A stretch of 64,000 nucleotides of DNA from Microbulbifer hydrolyticus (lineage in GTDB: Bacteria; Pseudomonadota; Gammaproteobacteria; Pseudomonadales; Cellvibrionaceae). Under the pieces are notes generated by a model. That model did not search any database. It had not been told where the DNA came from and saw only the letters and a list, made by a program, of their open reading frames with translations. Location: positions 2,989,501-3,053,500 of the forward strand of contig NZ_CP047491.1 in the NCBI RefSeq assembly GCF_009931115.1, in the 5' to 3' direction. The stretch's first letter is position 1, and the number at the start of each line of letters is the position of its first letter. The position numbers and the translations under genes are program-made. This document shows, piece after piece, positions 23,703-33,356 of this stretch.

Positions 23703-25160
23703 CTAAATCCCGCCCATACACAGGTATTTGATTTCCAGGTAGTCGTCGATGCCGTATTTGGAACCTTCACGGCCGGAACCGGACTCCTTGATACCGCCGA
23801 AGGGAGCCATTTCGTTGGAAATGATACCTTCGTTGATGCCGACCATGCCGTATTCCAGCCCCTCGGCCACGCGCCAGATACGGCCGATATCGCGGGAATA
23901 GAAATAAGAGGCGAGACCAAACTCGGTGTCGTTGGCCATGCGGATGGCCTCTTCTTCCGTGGAGAATGTATACAGCGGTGCGACGGGCCCGAAGATCTCC
24001 TCCTTGAACAGCTGCATAGTGTCGTCCACGCCGGACAGTACCGTGGGGGTATAGAAGCACTCACCCATGTCGCTGGGGCCGCCGTCGTTGAGGTTTTTCG
24101 CCCCCTTGCTGACCGCGTCGTCCACCAGGGCCTTCACATCTTCAACCGCACCGGAGTTGATCATGGGGCCGACTTCCACACCCTCTTCCACACCATTGCC
24201 CATCTTCAGGGCGCTGACAGCCGCGGTGAATTTCTTGGCAAACTCTTCGTACACGCCTTCCTGCACAAAAATGCGGTTGGCGCAGACGCAGGTCTGGCCG
24301 GCGTTGCGGTATTTGCAGATGATTGCGCCTTTCACCGCTTCATCGAGATCCGCATCGTCGAACACGATAAACGGCGCGTTGCCGCCGAGTTCCATGGAGG
24401 TTTTCTTGATGGTGTCGGCGCACTGGGCCAGCAGCTGCTTGCCCACCGCGGTGGAGCCGGTAAAGGTGAATTTGCGCACCAGCGGGTTGCCGGTCATCTC
24501 GGCGCCGATTTCCCGCGAGCTTTTGCCCACAACGACATTGAACACGCCTTTGGGGACGCCGGCTTTCTCTGCCAGTACCGCCAGCGCCAGCGCGGACAGC
24601 GGAGTCTCCGAGGCGGGCTTGGCAATGAAGGTACAGCCAGCAGCGAGTGCGGGGGCGACCTTGCGCGCGATCATGGCACTGGGGAAGTTCCACGGGGTAA
24701 TCGAGGCAGTGACACCCACGGGCTGCTTGACCACCACGATGCGCTTGTCTTTGCTGGGAGGGGCGATGACGTCGCCGTAGGCGCGCTTGGCTTCCTCGCT
24801 GAACCATTCCAGGTAGTTGGCGCCGTAGGTGATTTCGGTTTTGGCTTCCGTGAGCGGCTTACCCTGCTCCGCCGTGAGGATGGCCGCGAGGTCATCGACA
24901 TTGTCGATGATGAGGTTGTACCAGTCGCGCAGGATTTTGGCGCGCTCTTTCACCGTAAGCTCGCGCCAGGCGGGCCAGGCGTCGTTCGCCGCCTCGATGG
25001 CCCGGCGGGTTTCATCCGCACCACAGGAGGCAATGGTAGCGACTACCTCGCCATTGGCCGGATTGACGACGTCGAGGGTGTTGCCGGAATCAGCGTCTGC
25101 CCACTGGCCGTTGATATAGGACTGTTTGCGCAGCAGGTCGGGGTTGTTCAGTTTCAGCAT
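23703..25160 (-). CDS. gabD: Succinate-semialdehyde dehydrogenase
   Basis: A 485-residue NAD(P)-dependent aldehyde dehydrogenase that oxidises succinate semialdehyde to succinate, the last step of 4-aminobutyrate breakdown. ITPWNFPSAMIARKVAPALA is the cofactor-binding block with its Asn, TSMELGGNAPFIVFDDADLD carries the general-base Glu, and NAGQTCVCANRI the nucleophilic Cys. The combination KPASETPLSALALAVLAEKAG and ESGSGREGSKYGIDDYLEIK at the C-terminus is characteristic of GabD. The ATG at 25160 follows AAGGACCGACGACC; the open frame continues 22 codons upstream but is not needed. No gabT or GABA permease lies nearby, so the substrate assignment rests on the protein itself. Confidence 0.94.
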   Translation of the reverse strand: MLKLNNPDLLRKQSYINGQWADADSGNTLDVVNPANGEVVATIASCGADETRRAIEAANDAWPAWRELTVKERAKILRDWYNLIIDNVDDLAAILTAEQGKPLTEAKTEITYGANYLEWFSEEAKRAYGDVIAPPSKDKRIVVVKQPVGVTASITPWNFPSAMIARKVAPALAAGCTFIAKPASETPLSALALAVLAEKAGVPKGVFNVVVGKSSREIGAEMTGNPLVRKFTFTGSTAVGKQLLAQCADTIKKTSMELGGNAPFIVFDDADLDEAVKGAIICKYRNAGQTCVCANRIFVQEGVYEEFAKKFTAAVSALKMGNGVEEGVEVGPMINSGAVEDVKALVDDAVSKGAKNLNDGGPSDMGECFYTPTVLSGVDDTMQLFKEEIFGPVAPLYTFSTEEEAIRMANDTEFGLASYFYSRDIGRIWRVAEGLEYGMVGINEGIISNEMAPFGGIKESGSGREGSKYGIDDYLEIKYLCMGGI

Positions 25161-25337
25161 GGTCGTCGGTCCTTGTTGTTGCTGCTTGTGCCGTAGTGGC
25201 ACAGTTACCTGTGCCCTGGCATCCAACTTTCGTTGTTCGCAATTCTAGCCTTCAGCAGATTTTTCTGCCCTTACCTAGAGGGTATTGCGGCGCCCCGTGG
25301 CGATTTCAACCGAGCTCAACCGAATTCAATCGCCTGT

Positions 25338-26732
25338 CTATTTTTTCTTCTTCACAAACTTCATCAGGCGGCGCTTCTTCGATTTCTGGCGGTCGCTGAG
25401 TTTATTTTTCTTGCCCGCGAAGGGGTTGTCACCGGTCCGGAATTCGATTTTCACCGGGGTTCCGTGGAGGTCCAGCGCCTTGCGGAAGGTTTTTTCCAGG
25501 TAACGCGTGTAGTGGTTCGGTACCAGTGCGGTCTGGTTGCCGTGAATCACGATGACCGGAGGATTCTGTCCACCGGCATGCGCATAGCGCAGCTTGATGC
25601 GATGGCCATTTACCAGCGGCGGCTGGTGCTCACTCACCGCCCACTGCAGGATGCGCGTCAGGTGGTTGGTGGACAGCTTGTCGGTGGCAGACTGATATGC
25701 GTCTTCAATGGACTTGTACAGGTTGCCAACGCCGGTACCGTGGAGCGCGGAGATAAAGTGGATATCCGCAAAATCCACAAAGCGCAGGCGGCGTTCCAGT
25801 TCGGTCTTGACGAAGTCGCGGTGGTCCGGGTCGAGTCCGTCCCATTTGTTCAGCGCCACTACCAGGGCGCGGCCCGCCTGGATGACGCTGCCCATCAGGT
25901 GCAGATCCTGATCCACCAGGCCTTCGCTGGCGTCGATCACCAGTACCACCACGTTGGCATCTTCCACCGCCTGCAGGGTTTTGACGATGGAGAATTTCTC
26001 CACCGATTCCTTGACGTTTTTGCGGCGGCGGATGCCCGCGGTGTCGATGATGGTGTACGGTTTTTCGTCGCGGGTATAGTTGATGTACACACTGTCGCGG
26101 GTGGTACCGGGCTGGTCGAAGACCACCACGCGGTCTTCGCCGAGCAACCGGTTCACCAGGGTGGATTTACCCACATTGGGGCGTCCGACGATGCCAATCT
26201 TGATACCGGTGGCTTCTTCCTCCGCGCCCTCTTCATCCGGCGCCGGTAACCCCTCGACCAGGCGCTCCATCAGGGAGCGCACGCCGCGGCCGTGGGTGGC
26301 CGTGGTAGGGAAAAGCTCGCCGATACCGAGTTCATAGAACGGCGCCAGGGCGATGTCCGGGTTTACCCCGTCCACCTTGTTCGCCACCAGGATAGTGGGT
26401 TTGGAGCGGGTGCGCAGGCGCTCGGCGATCATGTCATCCGCCGGGGTCAGGCCTGCGCGGCAATCCACCAGAAACAGCACAAAGTCCGCCTCTTCAATGG
26501 CCTGCATGGACTGCTGGGCCATGGCGGCATCGATGCCCTCTTCGTCGCCACTGATGCCGCCGGTATCCACCAGGATCATTTTGTGGCCGTCGAACTCCGC
26601 TTCACCGTATTTGCGGTCGCGGGTGAGGCCGGCATAGTTCGCCACCAGGGCGTCGCGGCTTTTGGTAAGCCGATTAAACAGGGTGGATTTACCCACATTG
26701 GGGCGCCCTACCAGGGCAATTACAGGCAACAT
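25338..26732 (-). CDS. der: Ribosome biogenesis GTPase Der (EngA)
   Basis: A 464-residue protein with two tandem G domains and a C-terminal KH-like domain, essential for 50S subunit maturation. G1 motifs are [17 protein letters not shown] near the N-terminus and [17 protein letters not shown] near residue 175. DTGG and DTAG are the two G3 motifs, and NKVD and NKWD the G4 motifs. The lysine-rich tail ([18 protein letters not shown]...KKKK) is unusually basic, fitting rRNA binding. The ATG at 26732 begins at the family start MLPVIALVG. It lies downstream of bamB, as in E. coli and Pseudomonas, with three hairpins in between. Confidence 0.97.
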   Translation of the reverse strand: MLPVIALVGRPNVGKSTLFNRLTKSRDALVANYAGLTRDRKYGEAEFDGHKMILVDTGGISGDEEGIDAAMAQQSMQAIEEADFVLFLVDCRAGLTPADDMIAERLRTRSKPTILVANKVDGVNPDIALAPFYELGIGELFPTTATHGRGVRSLMERLVEGLPAPDEEGAEEEATGIKIGIVGRPNVGKSTLVNRLLGEDRVVVFDQPGTTRDSVYINYTRDEKPYTIIDTAGIRRRKNVKESVEKFSIVKTLQAVEDANVVVLVIDASEGLVDQDLHLMGSVIQAGRALVVALNKWDGLDPDHRDFVKTELERRLRFVDFADIHFISALHGTGVGNLYKSIEDAYQSATDKLSTNHLTRILQWAVSEHQPPLVNGHRIKLRYAHAGGQNPPVIVIHGNQTALVPNHYTRYLEKTFRKALDLHGTPVKIEFRTGDNPFAGKKNKLSDRQKSKKRRLMKFVKKKK

Positions 26733-26776
26733 ATTCGGATCTACTCGGGGCAAAACAGTTTTGCCAGAAATACGAA

Positions 26777-26847
26777 CGCCCGCAGGAGTGCGGGCGATTC
26801 AGGTTTGCCTGCAAAGCAGGCTCCTAGGGCGGGCCCGAAAGCCCGCC
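26777..26847 (-). repeat. Three successive hairpins between bamB and der
   Basis: Three perfect stem-loops in 71 bases: arms CGCCCGCA/TGCGGGCG (26777-26796), GCCTGC/GCAGGC (26807-26821) and GGCGGGC/GCCCGCC (26828-26847). In the direction of transcription the last stem is followed by TTCGTATTTCTGG, a broken T-run. They may lower der expression relative to bamB (partial terminator) or protect the bamB 3' end. Confidence 0.6.
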
Positions 26848-26859
26848 AAAATCAGACGT

Positions 26860-28020
26860 TTATCGCTCGAGGCGCAGCGCCACCAGCTCACCGTCGTCAG
26901 ACAGAGCGAACAGCAGGTCGCCGTCGGCCAGCAGCGGAATACGCACCGGATCGCGGTCGATACGGGTGCGGCCCACAATGCGACCGGTGGATGGATCCAG
27001 CGCATGCAGGTATCCGTCCAGATCGCCGACCACCACCACATCACCGAAGTACGCCGGCCCGCTCAGCTGGCGGCGCAGCAGTTCGCTGTTGGTCCATTGA
27101 ACTTGCCCATTACCCACATTGTAGGCGTGGACAGTACCATCGGCGCCGCTCAAGAATACCTGGCCCGCACCCACGGTCACACCGTGGTTGGTTGAGGCGT
27201 CACGAGCCCAGAGGCCGCGGCCATCATCCCGGGACAACGCAACCGCGCGCCCCTGGTAGCTGGCGGCAAATACCAGTTCACCGCGCACCAGTGGGGTGCC
27301 GTCAACATCAACCACCCGGTCCAGTTCCGCGGTCCCCTGGGGAATGGCCACGCGCTGTTCCCAGCGGGTGAGGCCATCGGCCGCATTCAGTGCGATCAGC
27401 TTGCCGTTATCCAGGCCGGCAAACACCATACCGGCAGAAATCACCGGGCTGGCGGTGCCGCGCAGGGTCAGTACCGGCAGTACGGTGTTGTGACGCCAGC
27501 GCTGCTCACCGGTAGTGGCGTCCAGGCCGAGCAGTTTACCGTCGACGGTCTGCACCACAACCATGCCGGAGCCTACCGCCGGGGTAGCAACCACTTCGCC
27601 GCTCAGCTGGGTGGTCCAGCGCTGGCTGCCGTCATTCAGGTTCAGGGCGACAATACGGCCTCGGTAGTCCGCTACCACAGCGATCCCCAGACCTACACCA
27701 ACACCGCCACTGATGGACTGGTCGATATCCACTTTCCACTGGCGCTTGCCACTGGTGCGATCAAAAGCAAAAACATCACCATCGCTGTTCGCCGCGATGA
27801 CCTTGCCGTCGATAATGCCCGGCTTGAGCATGGCGTAGCGCAGCGCGTCGATGTCGCCAATGCCCTGCGACCAGACTTCGCGCAGCTGGACGCTCTCGCT
27901 GATTTCCATCAGCTCCACGGGGTCTGTGTCTTCCTTTTCATCGTTGGAAGCACAGGCACTGATCACCGCGGCCAGGGCCACGGCTGCGATCCGGTTAAGC
28001 GCCTTGTGAGTAGCTATCAT
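26860..28020 (-). CDS. bamB: Outer membrane assembly lipoprotein BamB
   Basis: A 386-residue PQQ-like beta-propeller lipoprotein of the BAM complex, which inserts outer-membrane beta-barrel proteins. The N-terminus is a lipoprotein signal peptide ending AALAAVISAC, with Cys at residue 23 or so, followed by an acidic tether. Repeats of the propeller are seen as WKVDIDQSISGG, WTTQLSGEVVATPAVG, WRHNTVLPVLTLRGTASPVI, WEQRVAIPQG and QWTNSELLRRQLSGPAYFG. The ATG at 28020 overlaps the end of the yfgM-like gene by 4 bases, so the two are coupled. This hisS-yfgM-bamB-der order is typical of gammaproteobacteria. Confidence 0.96.
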   Translation of the reverse strand: MIATHKALNRIAAVALAAVISACASNDEKEDTDPVELMEISESVQLREVWSQGIGDIDALRYAMLKPGIIDGKVIAANSDGDVFAFDRTSGKRQWKVDIDQSISGGVGVGLGIAVVADYRGRIVALNLNDGSQRWTTQLSGEVVATPAVGSGMVVVQTVDGKLLGLDATTGEQRWRHNTVLPVLTLRGTASPVISAGMVFAGLDNGKLIALNAADGLTRWEQRVAIPQGTAELDRVVDVDGTPLVRGELVFAASYQGRAVALSRDDGRGLWARDASTNHGVTVGAGQVFLSGADGTVHAYNVGNGQVQWTNSELLRRQLSGPAYFGDVVVVGDLDGYLHALDPSTGRIVGRTRIDRDPVRIPLLADGDLLFALSDDGELVALRLER

Positions 28021-28763
28021 TGCGCGTTGCTCTCCTTGTCCGCTTCGCTTGCATCGTCAGCTTGTTCAGCCGGTGCTTCGTCCTGCGCATTTTCGTCGGT
28101 GGCCTGCGGCGCTTCGCCAAGGCCTTCAATTTTCAGGTCCAGCAGGCGCGAGCTGGCAGCCTGCTCAGGCAGCAACTGCGCGCGGGCTTCCTGGTAGGCG
28201 GCGCGGGCAGCGTCTTTGTCGCCCTGCTGCACCAGAATATCGCCACGGGTTTCTGCGTAGAGCGCGGCAAACGATGGCGGAACGTCACCTTTCAGCAGCT
28301 CAAGCGCTTCGTTAGTTTCACCGCGAGCGGCCTTGACCGCCGCCAGGCGACGTTTGGCCAGCAGCGTGAGCGCGTCGTCATCGCTGTTATCGACCACCCA
28401 CTGCAATTCTTTGGCAGCCGTTTCCAGGTCGTTTTTCTCCGCGGCCAGTGCCGCGAGTTGCAGCGACGCCTGCGCAGCGTAAATACGTTTCGCGTAGTCG
28501 TCTTTCAGCTCACGGGCCAGCGACTGTGCGGTGGTCAGCTGCTTGTTGTCCGGCTTGCCTTCATTAGCGGATAGCGCTTCAACAAAACCCTGGTAGACGT
28601 TGGAGGCCGCTTCCGCTTCACCGCGCTCCTTGCCCTGCCACCACTGCCAGCCAAAGTAACCGGCCAGCGCCAGTACGACGCCGGTGACGATGCCGGTGCC
28701 GTTTTCTTTCCACCAGCGTTTGAGCGATTCAATCTGTTCTTCTTCGGTCAAATGGTCAGCCAT
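28017..28763 (-). CDS. yfgM: YfgM family TPR protein (SecYEG/BamB-associated)
   Basis: A 248-residue inner-membrane protein with a short cytoplasmic N-terminus (MADHLTEEEQIESLKRWWKE), one membrane helix around residues 23-42 containing GVVLALAGYFGWQWW, and a periplasmic TPR domain (AASNVYQGFVEAL, RIYAAQASLQLAALAAEKND, GDILVQQGDKDAARAAYQEA). E. coli YfgM associates with SecYEG and periplasmic chaperones. The C-terminal tail is acidic and low-complexity (ENAQDEAPAEQADDASEAD). It lies between hisS and bamB, overlapping bamB by 4 bases. Confidence 0.94.
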   Translation of the reverse strand: MADHLTEEEQIESLKRWWKENGTGIVTGVVLALAGYFGWQWWQGKERGEAEAASNVYQGFVEALSANEGKPDNKQLTTAQSLARELKDDYAKRIYAAQASLQLAALAAEKNDLETAAKELQWVVDNSDDDALTLLAKRRLAAVKAARGETNEALELLKGDVPPSFAALYAETRGDILVQQGDKDAARAAYQEARAQLLPEQAASSRLLDLKIEGLGEAPQATDENAQDEAPAEQADDASEADKESNAQ

Positions 28764-28846
28764 TTCTTATTCGCCTTATTTTTAAATCCAATACTTAATT
28801 CGGTCTTGAAGGGCGATCTGTTGATCGCCAGTGGGCGCTTTGCGCC

Positions 28847-30109
28847 TCACGCCTGTAGAATTTTCGGCAACTCTGCCAGAGCCACGGTCTGCTGCTCGGT
28901 GTCTGCGCGCAGGGACTTGACTGTCACCTGCCCCGCCGCCGCTTCGTCTTCGCCGATAATCAACGCGAAATCCGCATTGCTCTTGTCGGCCTTCTTCATC
29001 TGGCTCTTGAAGCTGCCACCCCCACAGTGGGTCTGCAACCGCAACCAGGGCAGGTCGCTGCGCAGTTGCTCTGCCGCGGCCAGGGCTGCGGATTGTACAT
29101 CACCTACGGCAACCAGATAGGCGTCTACCTGCTGATTCAGGGTGTCGGGCAGCGCCTCCAGGGTTTCCAGCAAGAGCACCAGGCGCTCCACGCCCAGCCC
29201 AAAGCCTACCGCCGGGGTGGACTTGCCTCCCATCTGCTCGACGAGGCCGTCGTAACGGCCACCGGCACACACCGTTCCCTGGGCACCGAGGCTGTCCGTC
29301 ACCCATTCGAAAACGGTCTTGCCATAGTAGTCGAGCCCGCGCACCAGGCGCGGATTTACCTCATAGACCACGCCGGCCGCGTCCAGGAACGCGCGCAGCT
29401 GATCAAAGTGCGTACGGGATTCCTCATCGAGGAAGTCCAGTAGACAAGGCGCATCCGTCAGCAGTTCCTGAGTCTCGGGGTTTTTGCTGTCGAGGATACG
29501 CAGCGGGTTGCGTTCCAGGCGACGCTGGCTGTCTTCATCCAGCTGATCCTTGCGCGCCGACAGGTACTCCACCAGTGCGTCGCGGTAGGCGGCGCGGCTC
29601 TCACTGTTGCCGAGAGAATTCAGCTGCAGGGAAACGTGATCGGCGATGCCGAGCTGCTTCCAGATGCGTGCGGTCATCATCAGCATTTCGGCGTCGATAT
29701 CCGGGCCTTCGATGCCGAACACCTCCACACCAAACTGGTGGAACTGGCGCAAGCGGCCCTTCTGCGGGCGCTCGTAGCGGAACATGGGGCCGAAGTACCA
29801 CAGGCGCTGCGGCTGGATCAGCAGGTTGTTCTGAACCGCCGCACGCACGGTACCTGCGGTGCCCTCCGGGCGCAGGGTCACACTGTCACCGCTCTTATCA
29901 TCGAAGGTGTACATTTCCTTTTCGACGATGTCGGTGGCCTCGCCCACTGCGCGCGCGAACAGCTGAGTGGCTTCCAGCAGCGGCGTGCGGATTTCACTGT
30001 AACCGTAACGGGCGAAGAGTTCGCTCAGGGTACTTTCAACGTATTGCCACACCGGGGATTGGGTGGGCAGCAGGTCGTTCATGCCGCGGATGGCGCGAAG
30101 TTGTTTCAA
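28847..30109 (-). CDS. hisS: Histidyl-tRNA synthetase
   Basis: A 420-residue class II aminoacyl-tRNA synthetase that charges tRNA-His. Motif 1 and the N-terminus ([20 protein letters not shown]), [13 protein letters not shown], the motif 2 loop ([20 protein letters not shown]), the HisA signature [15 protein letters not shown] and the HisB signature [16 protein letters not shown] are all intact, as is motif 3 ([16 protein letters not shown]). The C-terminal anticodon-binding domain follows. The start is a TTG at 30109, preceded by AAGGACCACTC; a TTG start on such a conserved gene may hold translation down. It lies 51 bases after ispG. Confidence 0.97.
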   Translation of the reverse strand: MKQLRAIRGMNDLLPTQSPVWQYVESTLSELFARYGYSEIRTPLLEATQLFARAVGEATDIVEKEMYTFDDKSGDSVTLRPEGTAGTVRAAVQNNLLIQPQRLWYFGPMFRYERPQKGRLRQFHQFGVEVFGIEGPDIDAEMLMMTARIWKQLGIADHVSLQLNSLGNSESRAAYRDALVEYLSARKDQLDEDSQRRLERNPLRILDSKNPETQELLTDAPCLLDFLDEESRTHFDQLRAFLDAAGVVYEVNPRLVRGLDYYGKTVFEWVTDSLGAQGTVCAGGRYDGLVEQMGGKSTPAVGFGLGVERLVLLLETLEALPDTLNQQVDAYLVAVGDVQSAALAAAEQLRSDLPWLRLQTHCGGGSFKSQMKKADKSNADFALIIGEDEAAAGQVTVKSLRADTEQQTVALAELPKILQA

Positions 30110-30160
30110 GAGTGGTCCTTACTTCCAATTTACGGTCATGCCGGCAGCGGCCGGCGAGAC

Positions 30161-31282
30161 TTATTCTGCGGTTTCTTTCGCGATGATGCTGGCTTCTGAG
30201 CGGGCCTTGGCATCGGCCTTCTCGCGGATCAGCTTTTCCAGATCATCCACCAGATTGTCATTCTTGAACTTGCGGTCCGGTTGACCGTCCACATAAATGG
30301 CATGGCTGGGGGTTCCGCCCGCCAGGCCGATATCCGCCTCTTTGGCCTCACCCGGGCCATTGACGATGCAACCGATCACCGCCACATCCAGCGGCGTGGT
30401 GATGTCCTCAAGCCGGGTTTCCAGCTCGTTCATGGTTTTCACCACATCGAAGTTCTGGCGCGAACAGCTGGGGCAGGCGATAAAGTTGATGCCCTTGGTG
30501 CGCAGGCGCAGGCTCTTCAGCAGGTCCCAGCCCACTTTCACTTCTTCCACCGGGTCGGCGGCCAGAGAGACCCGCAGGGTATCGCCGATGCCATCCAGCA
30601 GCAGCGCGCCGAGGCCGATAGCAGATTTCACGGTGCCGGCACGCAGGCCACCGGCTTCGGTGATACCCAGGTGCAGCGGCTGCTCGATCTGGGTAGCGAG
30701 TTTGCGGTAAGCGGCGGTCGCCATAAAGATATCGGAGGCCTTAACACTGACCTTGAAGTCCTGGAAATTGAGGCTGTCCAGGATATCCACGTGGCGCAGG
30801 GCCGACTCCACCAGGGCGTCCGGGGTGGGCTCGCCGTATTTCTTTTGCAGGTCCTTTTCCAGGGAGCCGGCATTTACCCCGATCCGGATCGGGATGTTCA
30901 GGTCCCGCGCCTTGTCGACCACCGCGCGAATACGTTTCTCGCGACCAATATTGCCCGGATTGATCCGCAGGCAGTCCACCCCCAGGTCGGCAACCCGCAG
31001 GGCGATGCGGTAGTCGAAGTGGATGTCCGCCACCAGCGGTACATTGACCTGCTTCTTGATTTCACCGAAGGCCTCGGCGGCATCCATGGAGGGAACGGAT
31101 ACCCGCACGATATCGGCGCCGGCGCGCTCGAGCCGCTGGATCTGATCCACAGTAGCGGCGACGTCGCAAGTCTCGGTATTGGTCATACTCTGCACCGAAA
31201 TGGGTGCACCACCACCGACCGGCACATTGCCCACCATGATCTGACGCGATACGCGGCGAACTATGGGTGACTCGAATTGCAT
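30161..31282 (-). CDS. ispG: 4-hydroxy-3-methylbut-2-enyl diphosphate synthase IspG
   Basis: A 373-residue [4Fe-4S] enzyme of the MEP isoprenoid pathway, converting ME-cPP to HMBPP with flavodoxin or ferredoxin as electron donor. The TIM-barrel part opens with [20 protein letters not shown] and [14 protein letters not shown]; the cluster domain shows [14 protein letters not shown] and [20 protein letters not shown], which provide the three cysteines and the glutamate ligand. The ATG at 31282 is preceded by AGGTGCTGTTT; three codons further upstream stay open. It lies between rodZ and hisS, the usual gammaproteobacterial arrangement, and needs the iron-sulfur machinery encoded 4 kb away. Confidence 0.97.
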   Translation of the reverse strand: MQFESPIVRRVSRQIMVGNVPVGGGAPISVQSMTNTETCDVAATVDQIQRLERAGADIVRVSVPSMDAAEAFGEIKKQVNVPLVADIHFDYRIALRVADLGVDCLRINPGNIGREKRIRAVVDKARDLNIPIRIGVNAGSLEKDLQKKYGEPTPDALVESALRHVDILDSLNFQDFKVSVKASDIFMATAAYRKLATQIEQPLHLGITEAGGLRAGTVKSAIGLGALLLDGIGDTLRVSLAADPVEEVKVGWDLLKSLRLRTKGINFIACPSCSRQNFDVVKTMNELETRLEDITTPLDVAVIGCIVNGPGEAKEADIGLAGGTPSHAIYVDGQPDRKFKNDNLVDDLEKLIREKADAKARSEASIIAKETAE

Positions 31283-31407
31283 AAACAGCACCTGCGTTGG
31301 CTTTTCAGCGGGGAAATGAGATGACCAAAATTGGGGGGGATTATAGATAGATTGGGCGCAAACCTACAGAGGCTGCGCCCATCGAAGAAGTCCAGCAACC
31401 GGAAGAA

Positions 31408-32496
31408 TCAGCCGCCCACGACAAGCTTGCGGGTACGCCGGTTGCCCAGAGGGGCGCTTTCCACCTCCTCCCCCGCATAGCTGACGGTGGTGGCTGCAGC
31501 ATTGCCCAGCATCAGGCTGAACGGCGCCTCGCCGCTGACCTCAACGGTGGAGCCCGCCGGTTGCAGTCTGGCGAGAATCTTGCTGCCTGTCGCATCGGTG
31601 ACCTCCACCCAGGACTCCTCGCTGAAAGTGAGCGCGAGTGCGGCGCCAGAAGCGGATTCAGCGGGTGCCTGGGGCTCCACTATCGGCTCGGGCTCATTCC
31701 GCGGTTGGGACACCGCCGTCTGCGCCGGCACTTCCGGCTCTGCAGCTACCTGTGCGGGCTCCTGTGCGACCTGAACAGGCTCAACCACCGGCTGTGCCGG
31801 AGCCTCTGATACCGTTTCCACCGCTTCCGCCGCGGATTCCAGATCTGCGCTTTCAATCGCACTGCTCGCAAACTCGCCCAGTTCGGCATCGGTTTGCGGC
31901 TCGAAATCCTCGGCCACCTCGGACTCAGATACGTCCGCAGCGGATGCAGCAAACATTTGCCCGCTCAATTGATCCTCAACCGGCTCTGCAGCTGTTTCGG
32001 TGCCGGCAGGCAGCTGCTGCGGATCCGTGACCCGCTCCACCTGCGCCAGGTGCTGGCCGCCATTACCTTGGAACCACCAGTAGCCTCCAACCGCCGCAGC
32101 GACAACCAGCAGCAACAGCGGACGAAACGCCGCGCCACTACTGGAGCCAGTGCTTCCCCCCACGACCGAGCCCTTGGGCATCTGCGGTACGCGCGGGGTG
32201 GAATCTGCGGGAACCTGCTTGGCATAAGCCGCGAGCGCCGGAGCTTCGTCAGCCCCCAGCTCTTTGCAGATATTGCGGATATAACCGCGTACGTAGGTGG
32301 CACCGGGAAAACGGTCAAACTCGTCGCGCTCCAGCGCCTCGAGCTTGTCGGGGGTCATACACAGGCGACCAGCCAATTCAGCACTGGTAAGACCCGCCTT
32401 TTGACGAGCCTCTAGAAGAAGGGCTCCGACGGAAGCGGCCTGGTCTTGCACCGCGGTGGCTTCAGATTGTTCTGTGTTCTGGTTACTGCTGCTCAT
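31408..32496 (-). CDS. rodZ: Cytoskeletal cell-shape protein RodZ
   Basis: A 362-residue bitopic membrane protein. Residues 24-95 form the cytoplasmic helix-turn-helix domain (GALLLEARQKAGLTSAELAG ... ATYVRGYIRNICKEL) that binds MreB. A membrane helix follows (FRPLLLLVVAAAVGGYWWF, about residues 125-143), then a long acidic Ala/Glu/Pro-rich periplasmic linker, and finally the C-terminal DUF4115 domain (ALALTFSEESWVEVTDATGS ... APFSLMLGNAAATTVSYAGE). RodZ links MreB filaments to the elongasome and keeps rod shape. Its ATG lies 14 bases inside the end of pilW, so the two are translated together. Confidence 0.95.
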   Translation of the reverse strand: MSSSNQNTEQSEATAVQDQAASVGALLLEARQKAGLTSAELAGRLCMTPDKLEALERDEFDRFPGATYVRGYIRNICKELGADEAPALAAYAKQVPADSTPRVPQMPKGSVVGGSTGSSSGAAFRPLLLLVVAAAVGGYWWFQGNGGQHLAQVERVTDPQQLPAGTETAAEPVEDQLSGQMFAASAADVSESEVAEDFEPQTDAELGEFASSAIESADLESAAEAVETVSEAPAQPVVEPVQVAQEPAQVAAEPEVPAQTAVSQPRNEPEPIVEPQAPAESASGAALALTFSEESWVEVTDATGSKILARLQPAGSTVEVSGEAPFSLMLGNAAATTVSYAGEEVESAPLGNRRTRKLVVGG

Positions 32497-33271
32497 TTTC
32501 GGCCATCATCTGCTGGTATTTCAGCGTTTCTTCTGAATAGGGAAAGAGATTTTTCAGCGCCAGGGCATAACTCCTTTCCTTGTCCCGATTGCCAAAGACT
32601 TTTTCAATGCGAATCCCCAACCATAGGGACTGTGGAACCTGCCGGTTCTTCTCGCTGAAGCGATCCAGGTATTGCTTGGCCTGGGTGTACTCCTGCTTTT
32701 CAAACTTCAGCTCCGCCAACTCAAGCAATGCAATGGGCAGATCCGAGCTCAGCGCCAGCGCCTTTTTGAAGGCCTGCTCGGCACCATCCAGCTCGTGCAG
32801 TTTCAGCTCGGCGCGGCCGAGGTTGGCCAGGGCATAGGAGCGCCGGTTGTAAGCGAGGTCCTCGGAAGCCTCAAGGAACTGCTCTTTGGCGTCCAGGTAG
32901 CGCTCCTGCTGGTACAGAAATGCCCCGTAGTTCACACGTGCCATCGAGAAATCGCGGTCGTAGCGCAGGGCTTTCTTGAAATGGGATTCCGCCACCGCAA
33001 GCTCGCCATCGGCCTGGTACAGCAGCGCCAGGCCATGGTGGGCCTGGGGGTCTTTTTTGCCCAGGCTCAACGCTTGCTGGAAGTGGTGGCGGGCCATTTC
33101 ACGGTTGTCGCCACCGCTCTGGAGGTAGCGCAGCCCAAGCTGAACGTGGGTTTCACGCGCCTTGTCGAGATCAACCTGCTTGCCACCGGGGCCAGTGGTT
33201 ACGCAGCCCCCCAAAATCAGGGAAACGAGTAACCCGGCAATCGCGACCGGATTGGAAATTCTTGCTAACAC
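32483..33271 (-). CDS. pilW: Type IV pilus biogenesis/stability lipoprotein PilW (PilF)
   Basis: A 262-residue outer-membrane lipoprotein pilotin that helps PilQ secretin assemble. The signal peptide ends VSLILGGC, the lipobox, followed by about six TPR motifs: VQLGLRYLQSGGDNREMARH, AHHGLALLYQADGELAVAES, RVNYGAFLYQQERYLDAKEQ, ANLGRAELKLHELDGAEQAF and others. The start is taken as a GTG at 33271 just behind AAGGTGAGG; another GTG at 33280 is possible. It overlaps rodZ by 14 bases and lies 85 bases after rlmN. This is a second pilus locus in the window, besides pilABCD. Confidence 0.93.
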   Translation of the reverse strand: MLARISNPVAIAGLLVSLILGGCVTTGPGGKQVDLDKARETHVQLGLRYLQSGGDNREMARHHFQQALSLGKKDPQAHHGLALLYQADGELAVAESHFKKALRYDRDFSMARVNYGAFLYQQERYLDAKEQFLEASEDLAYNRRSYALANLGRAELKLHELDGAEQAFKKALALSSDLPIALLELAELKFEKQEYTQAKQYLDRFSEKNRQVPQSLWLGIRIEKVFGNRDKERSYALALKNLFPYSEETLKYQQMMAENEQQ

Positions 33272-33356
33272 GAGCCTCACCTTGTAGTTATCGGGTGCGT
33301 ACAGCGATCCGCACGCCGCATCCATTCGGCGATGCCCAGGGAAGTCCTGGTATGAG

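Noticed and set aside
23691-25196. Long plus-strand frame opposite gabD
   Set aside because: It is antisense to a clear aldehyde dehydrogenase in GC-rich DNA, where codon bias keeps the opposite strand open; its product is Gly/Arg/His-rich without a domain.
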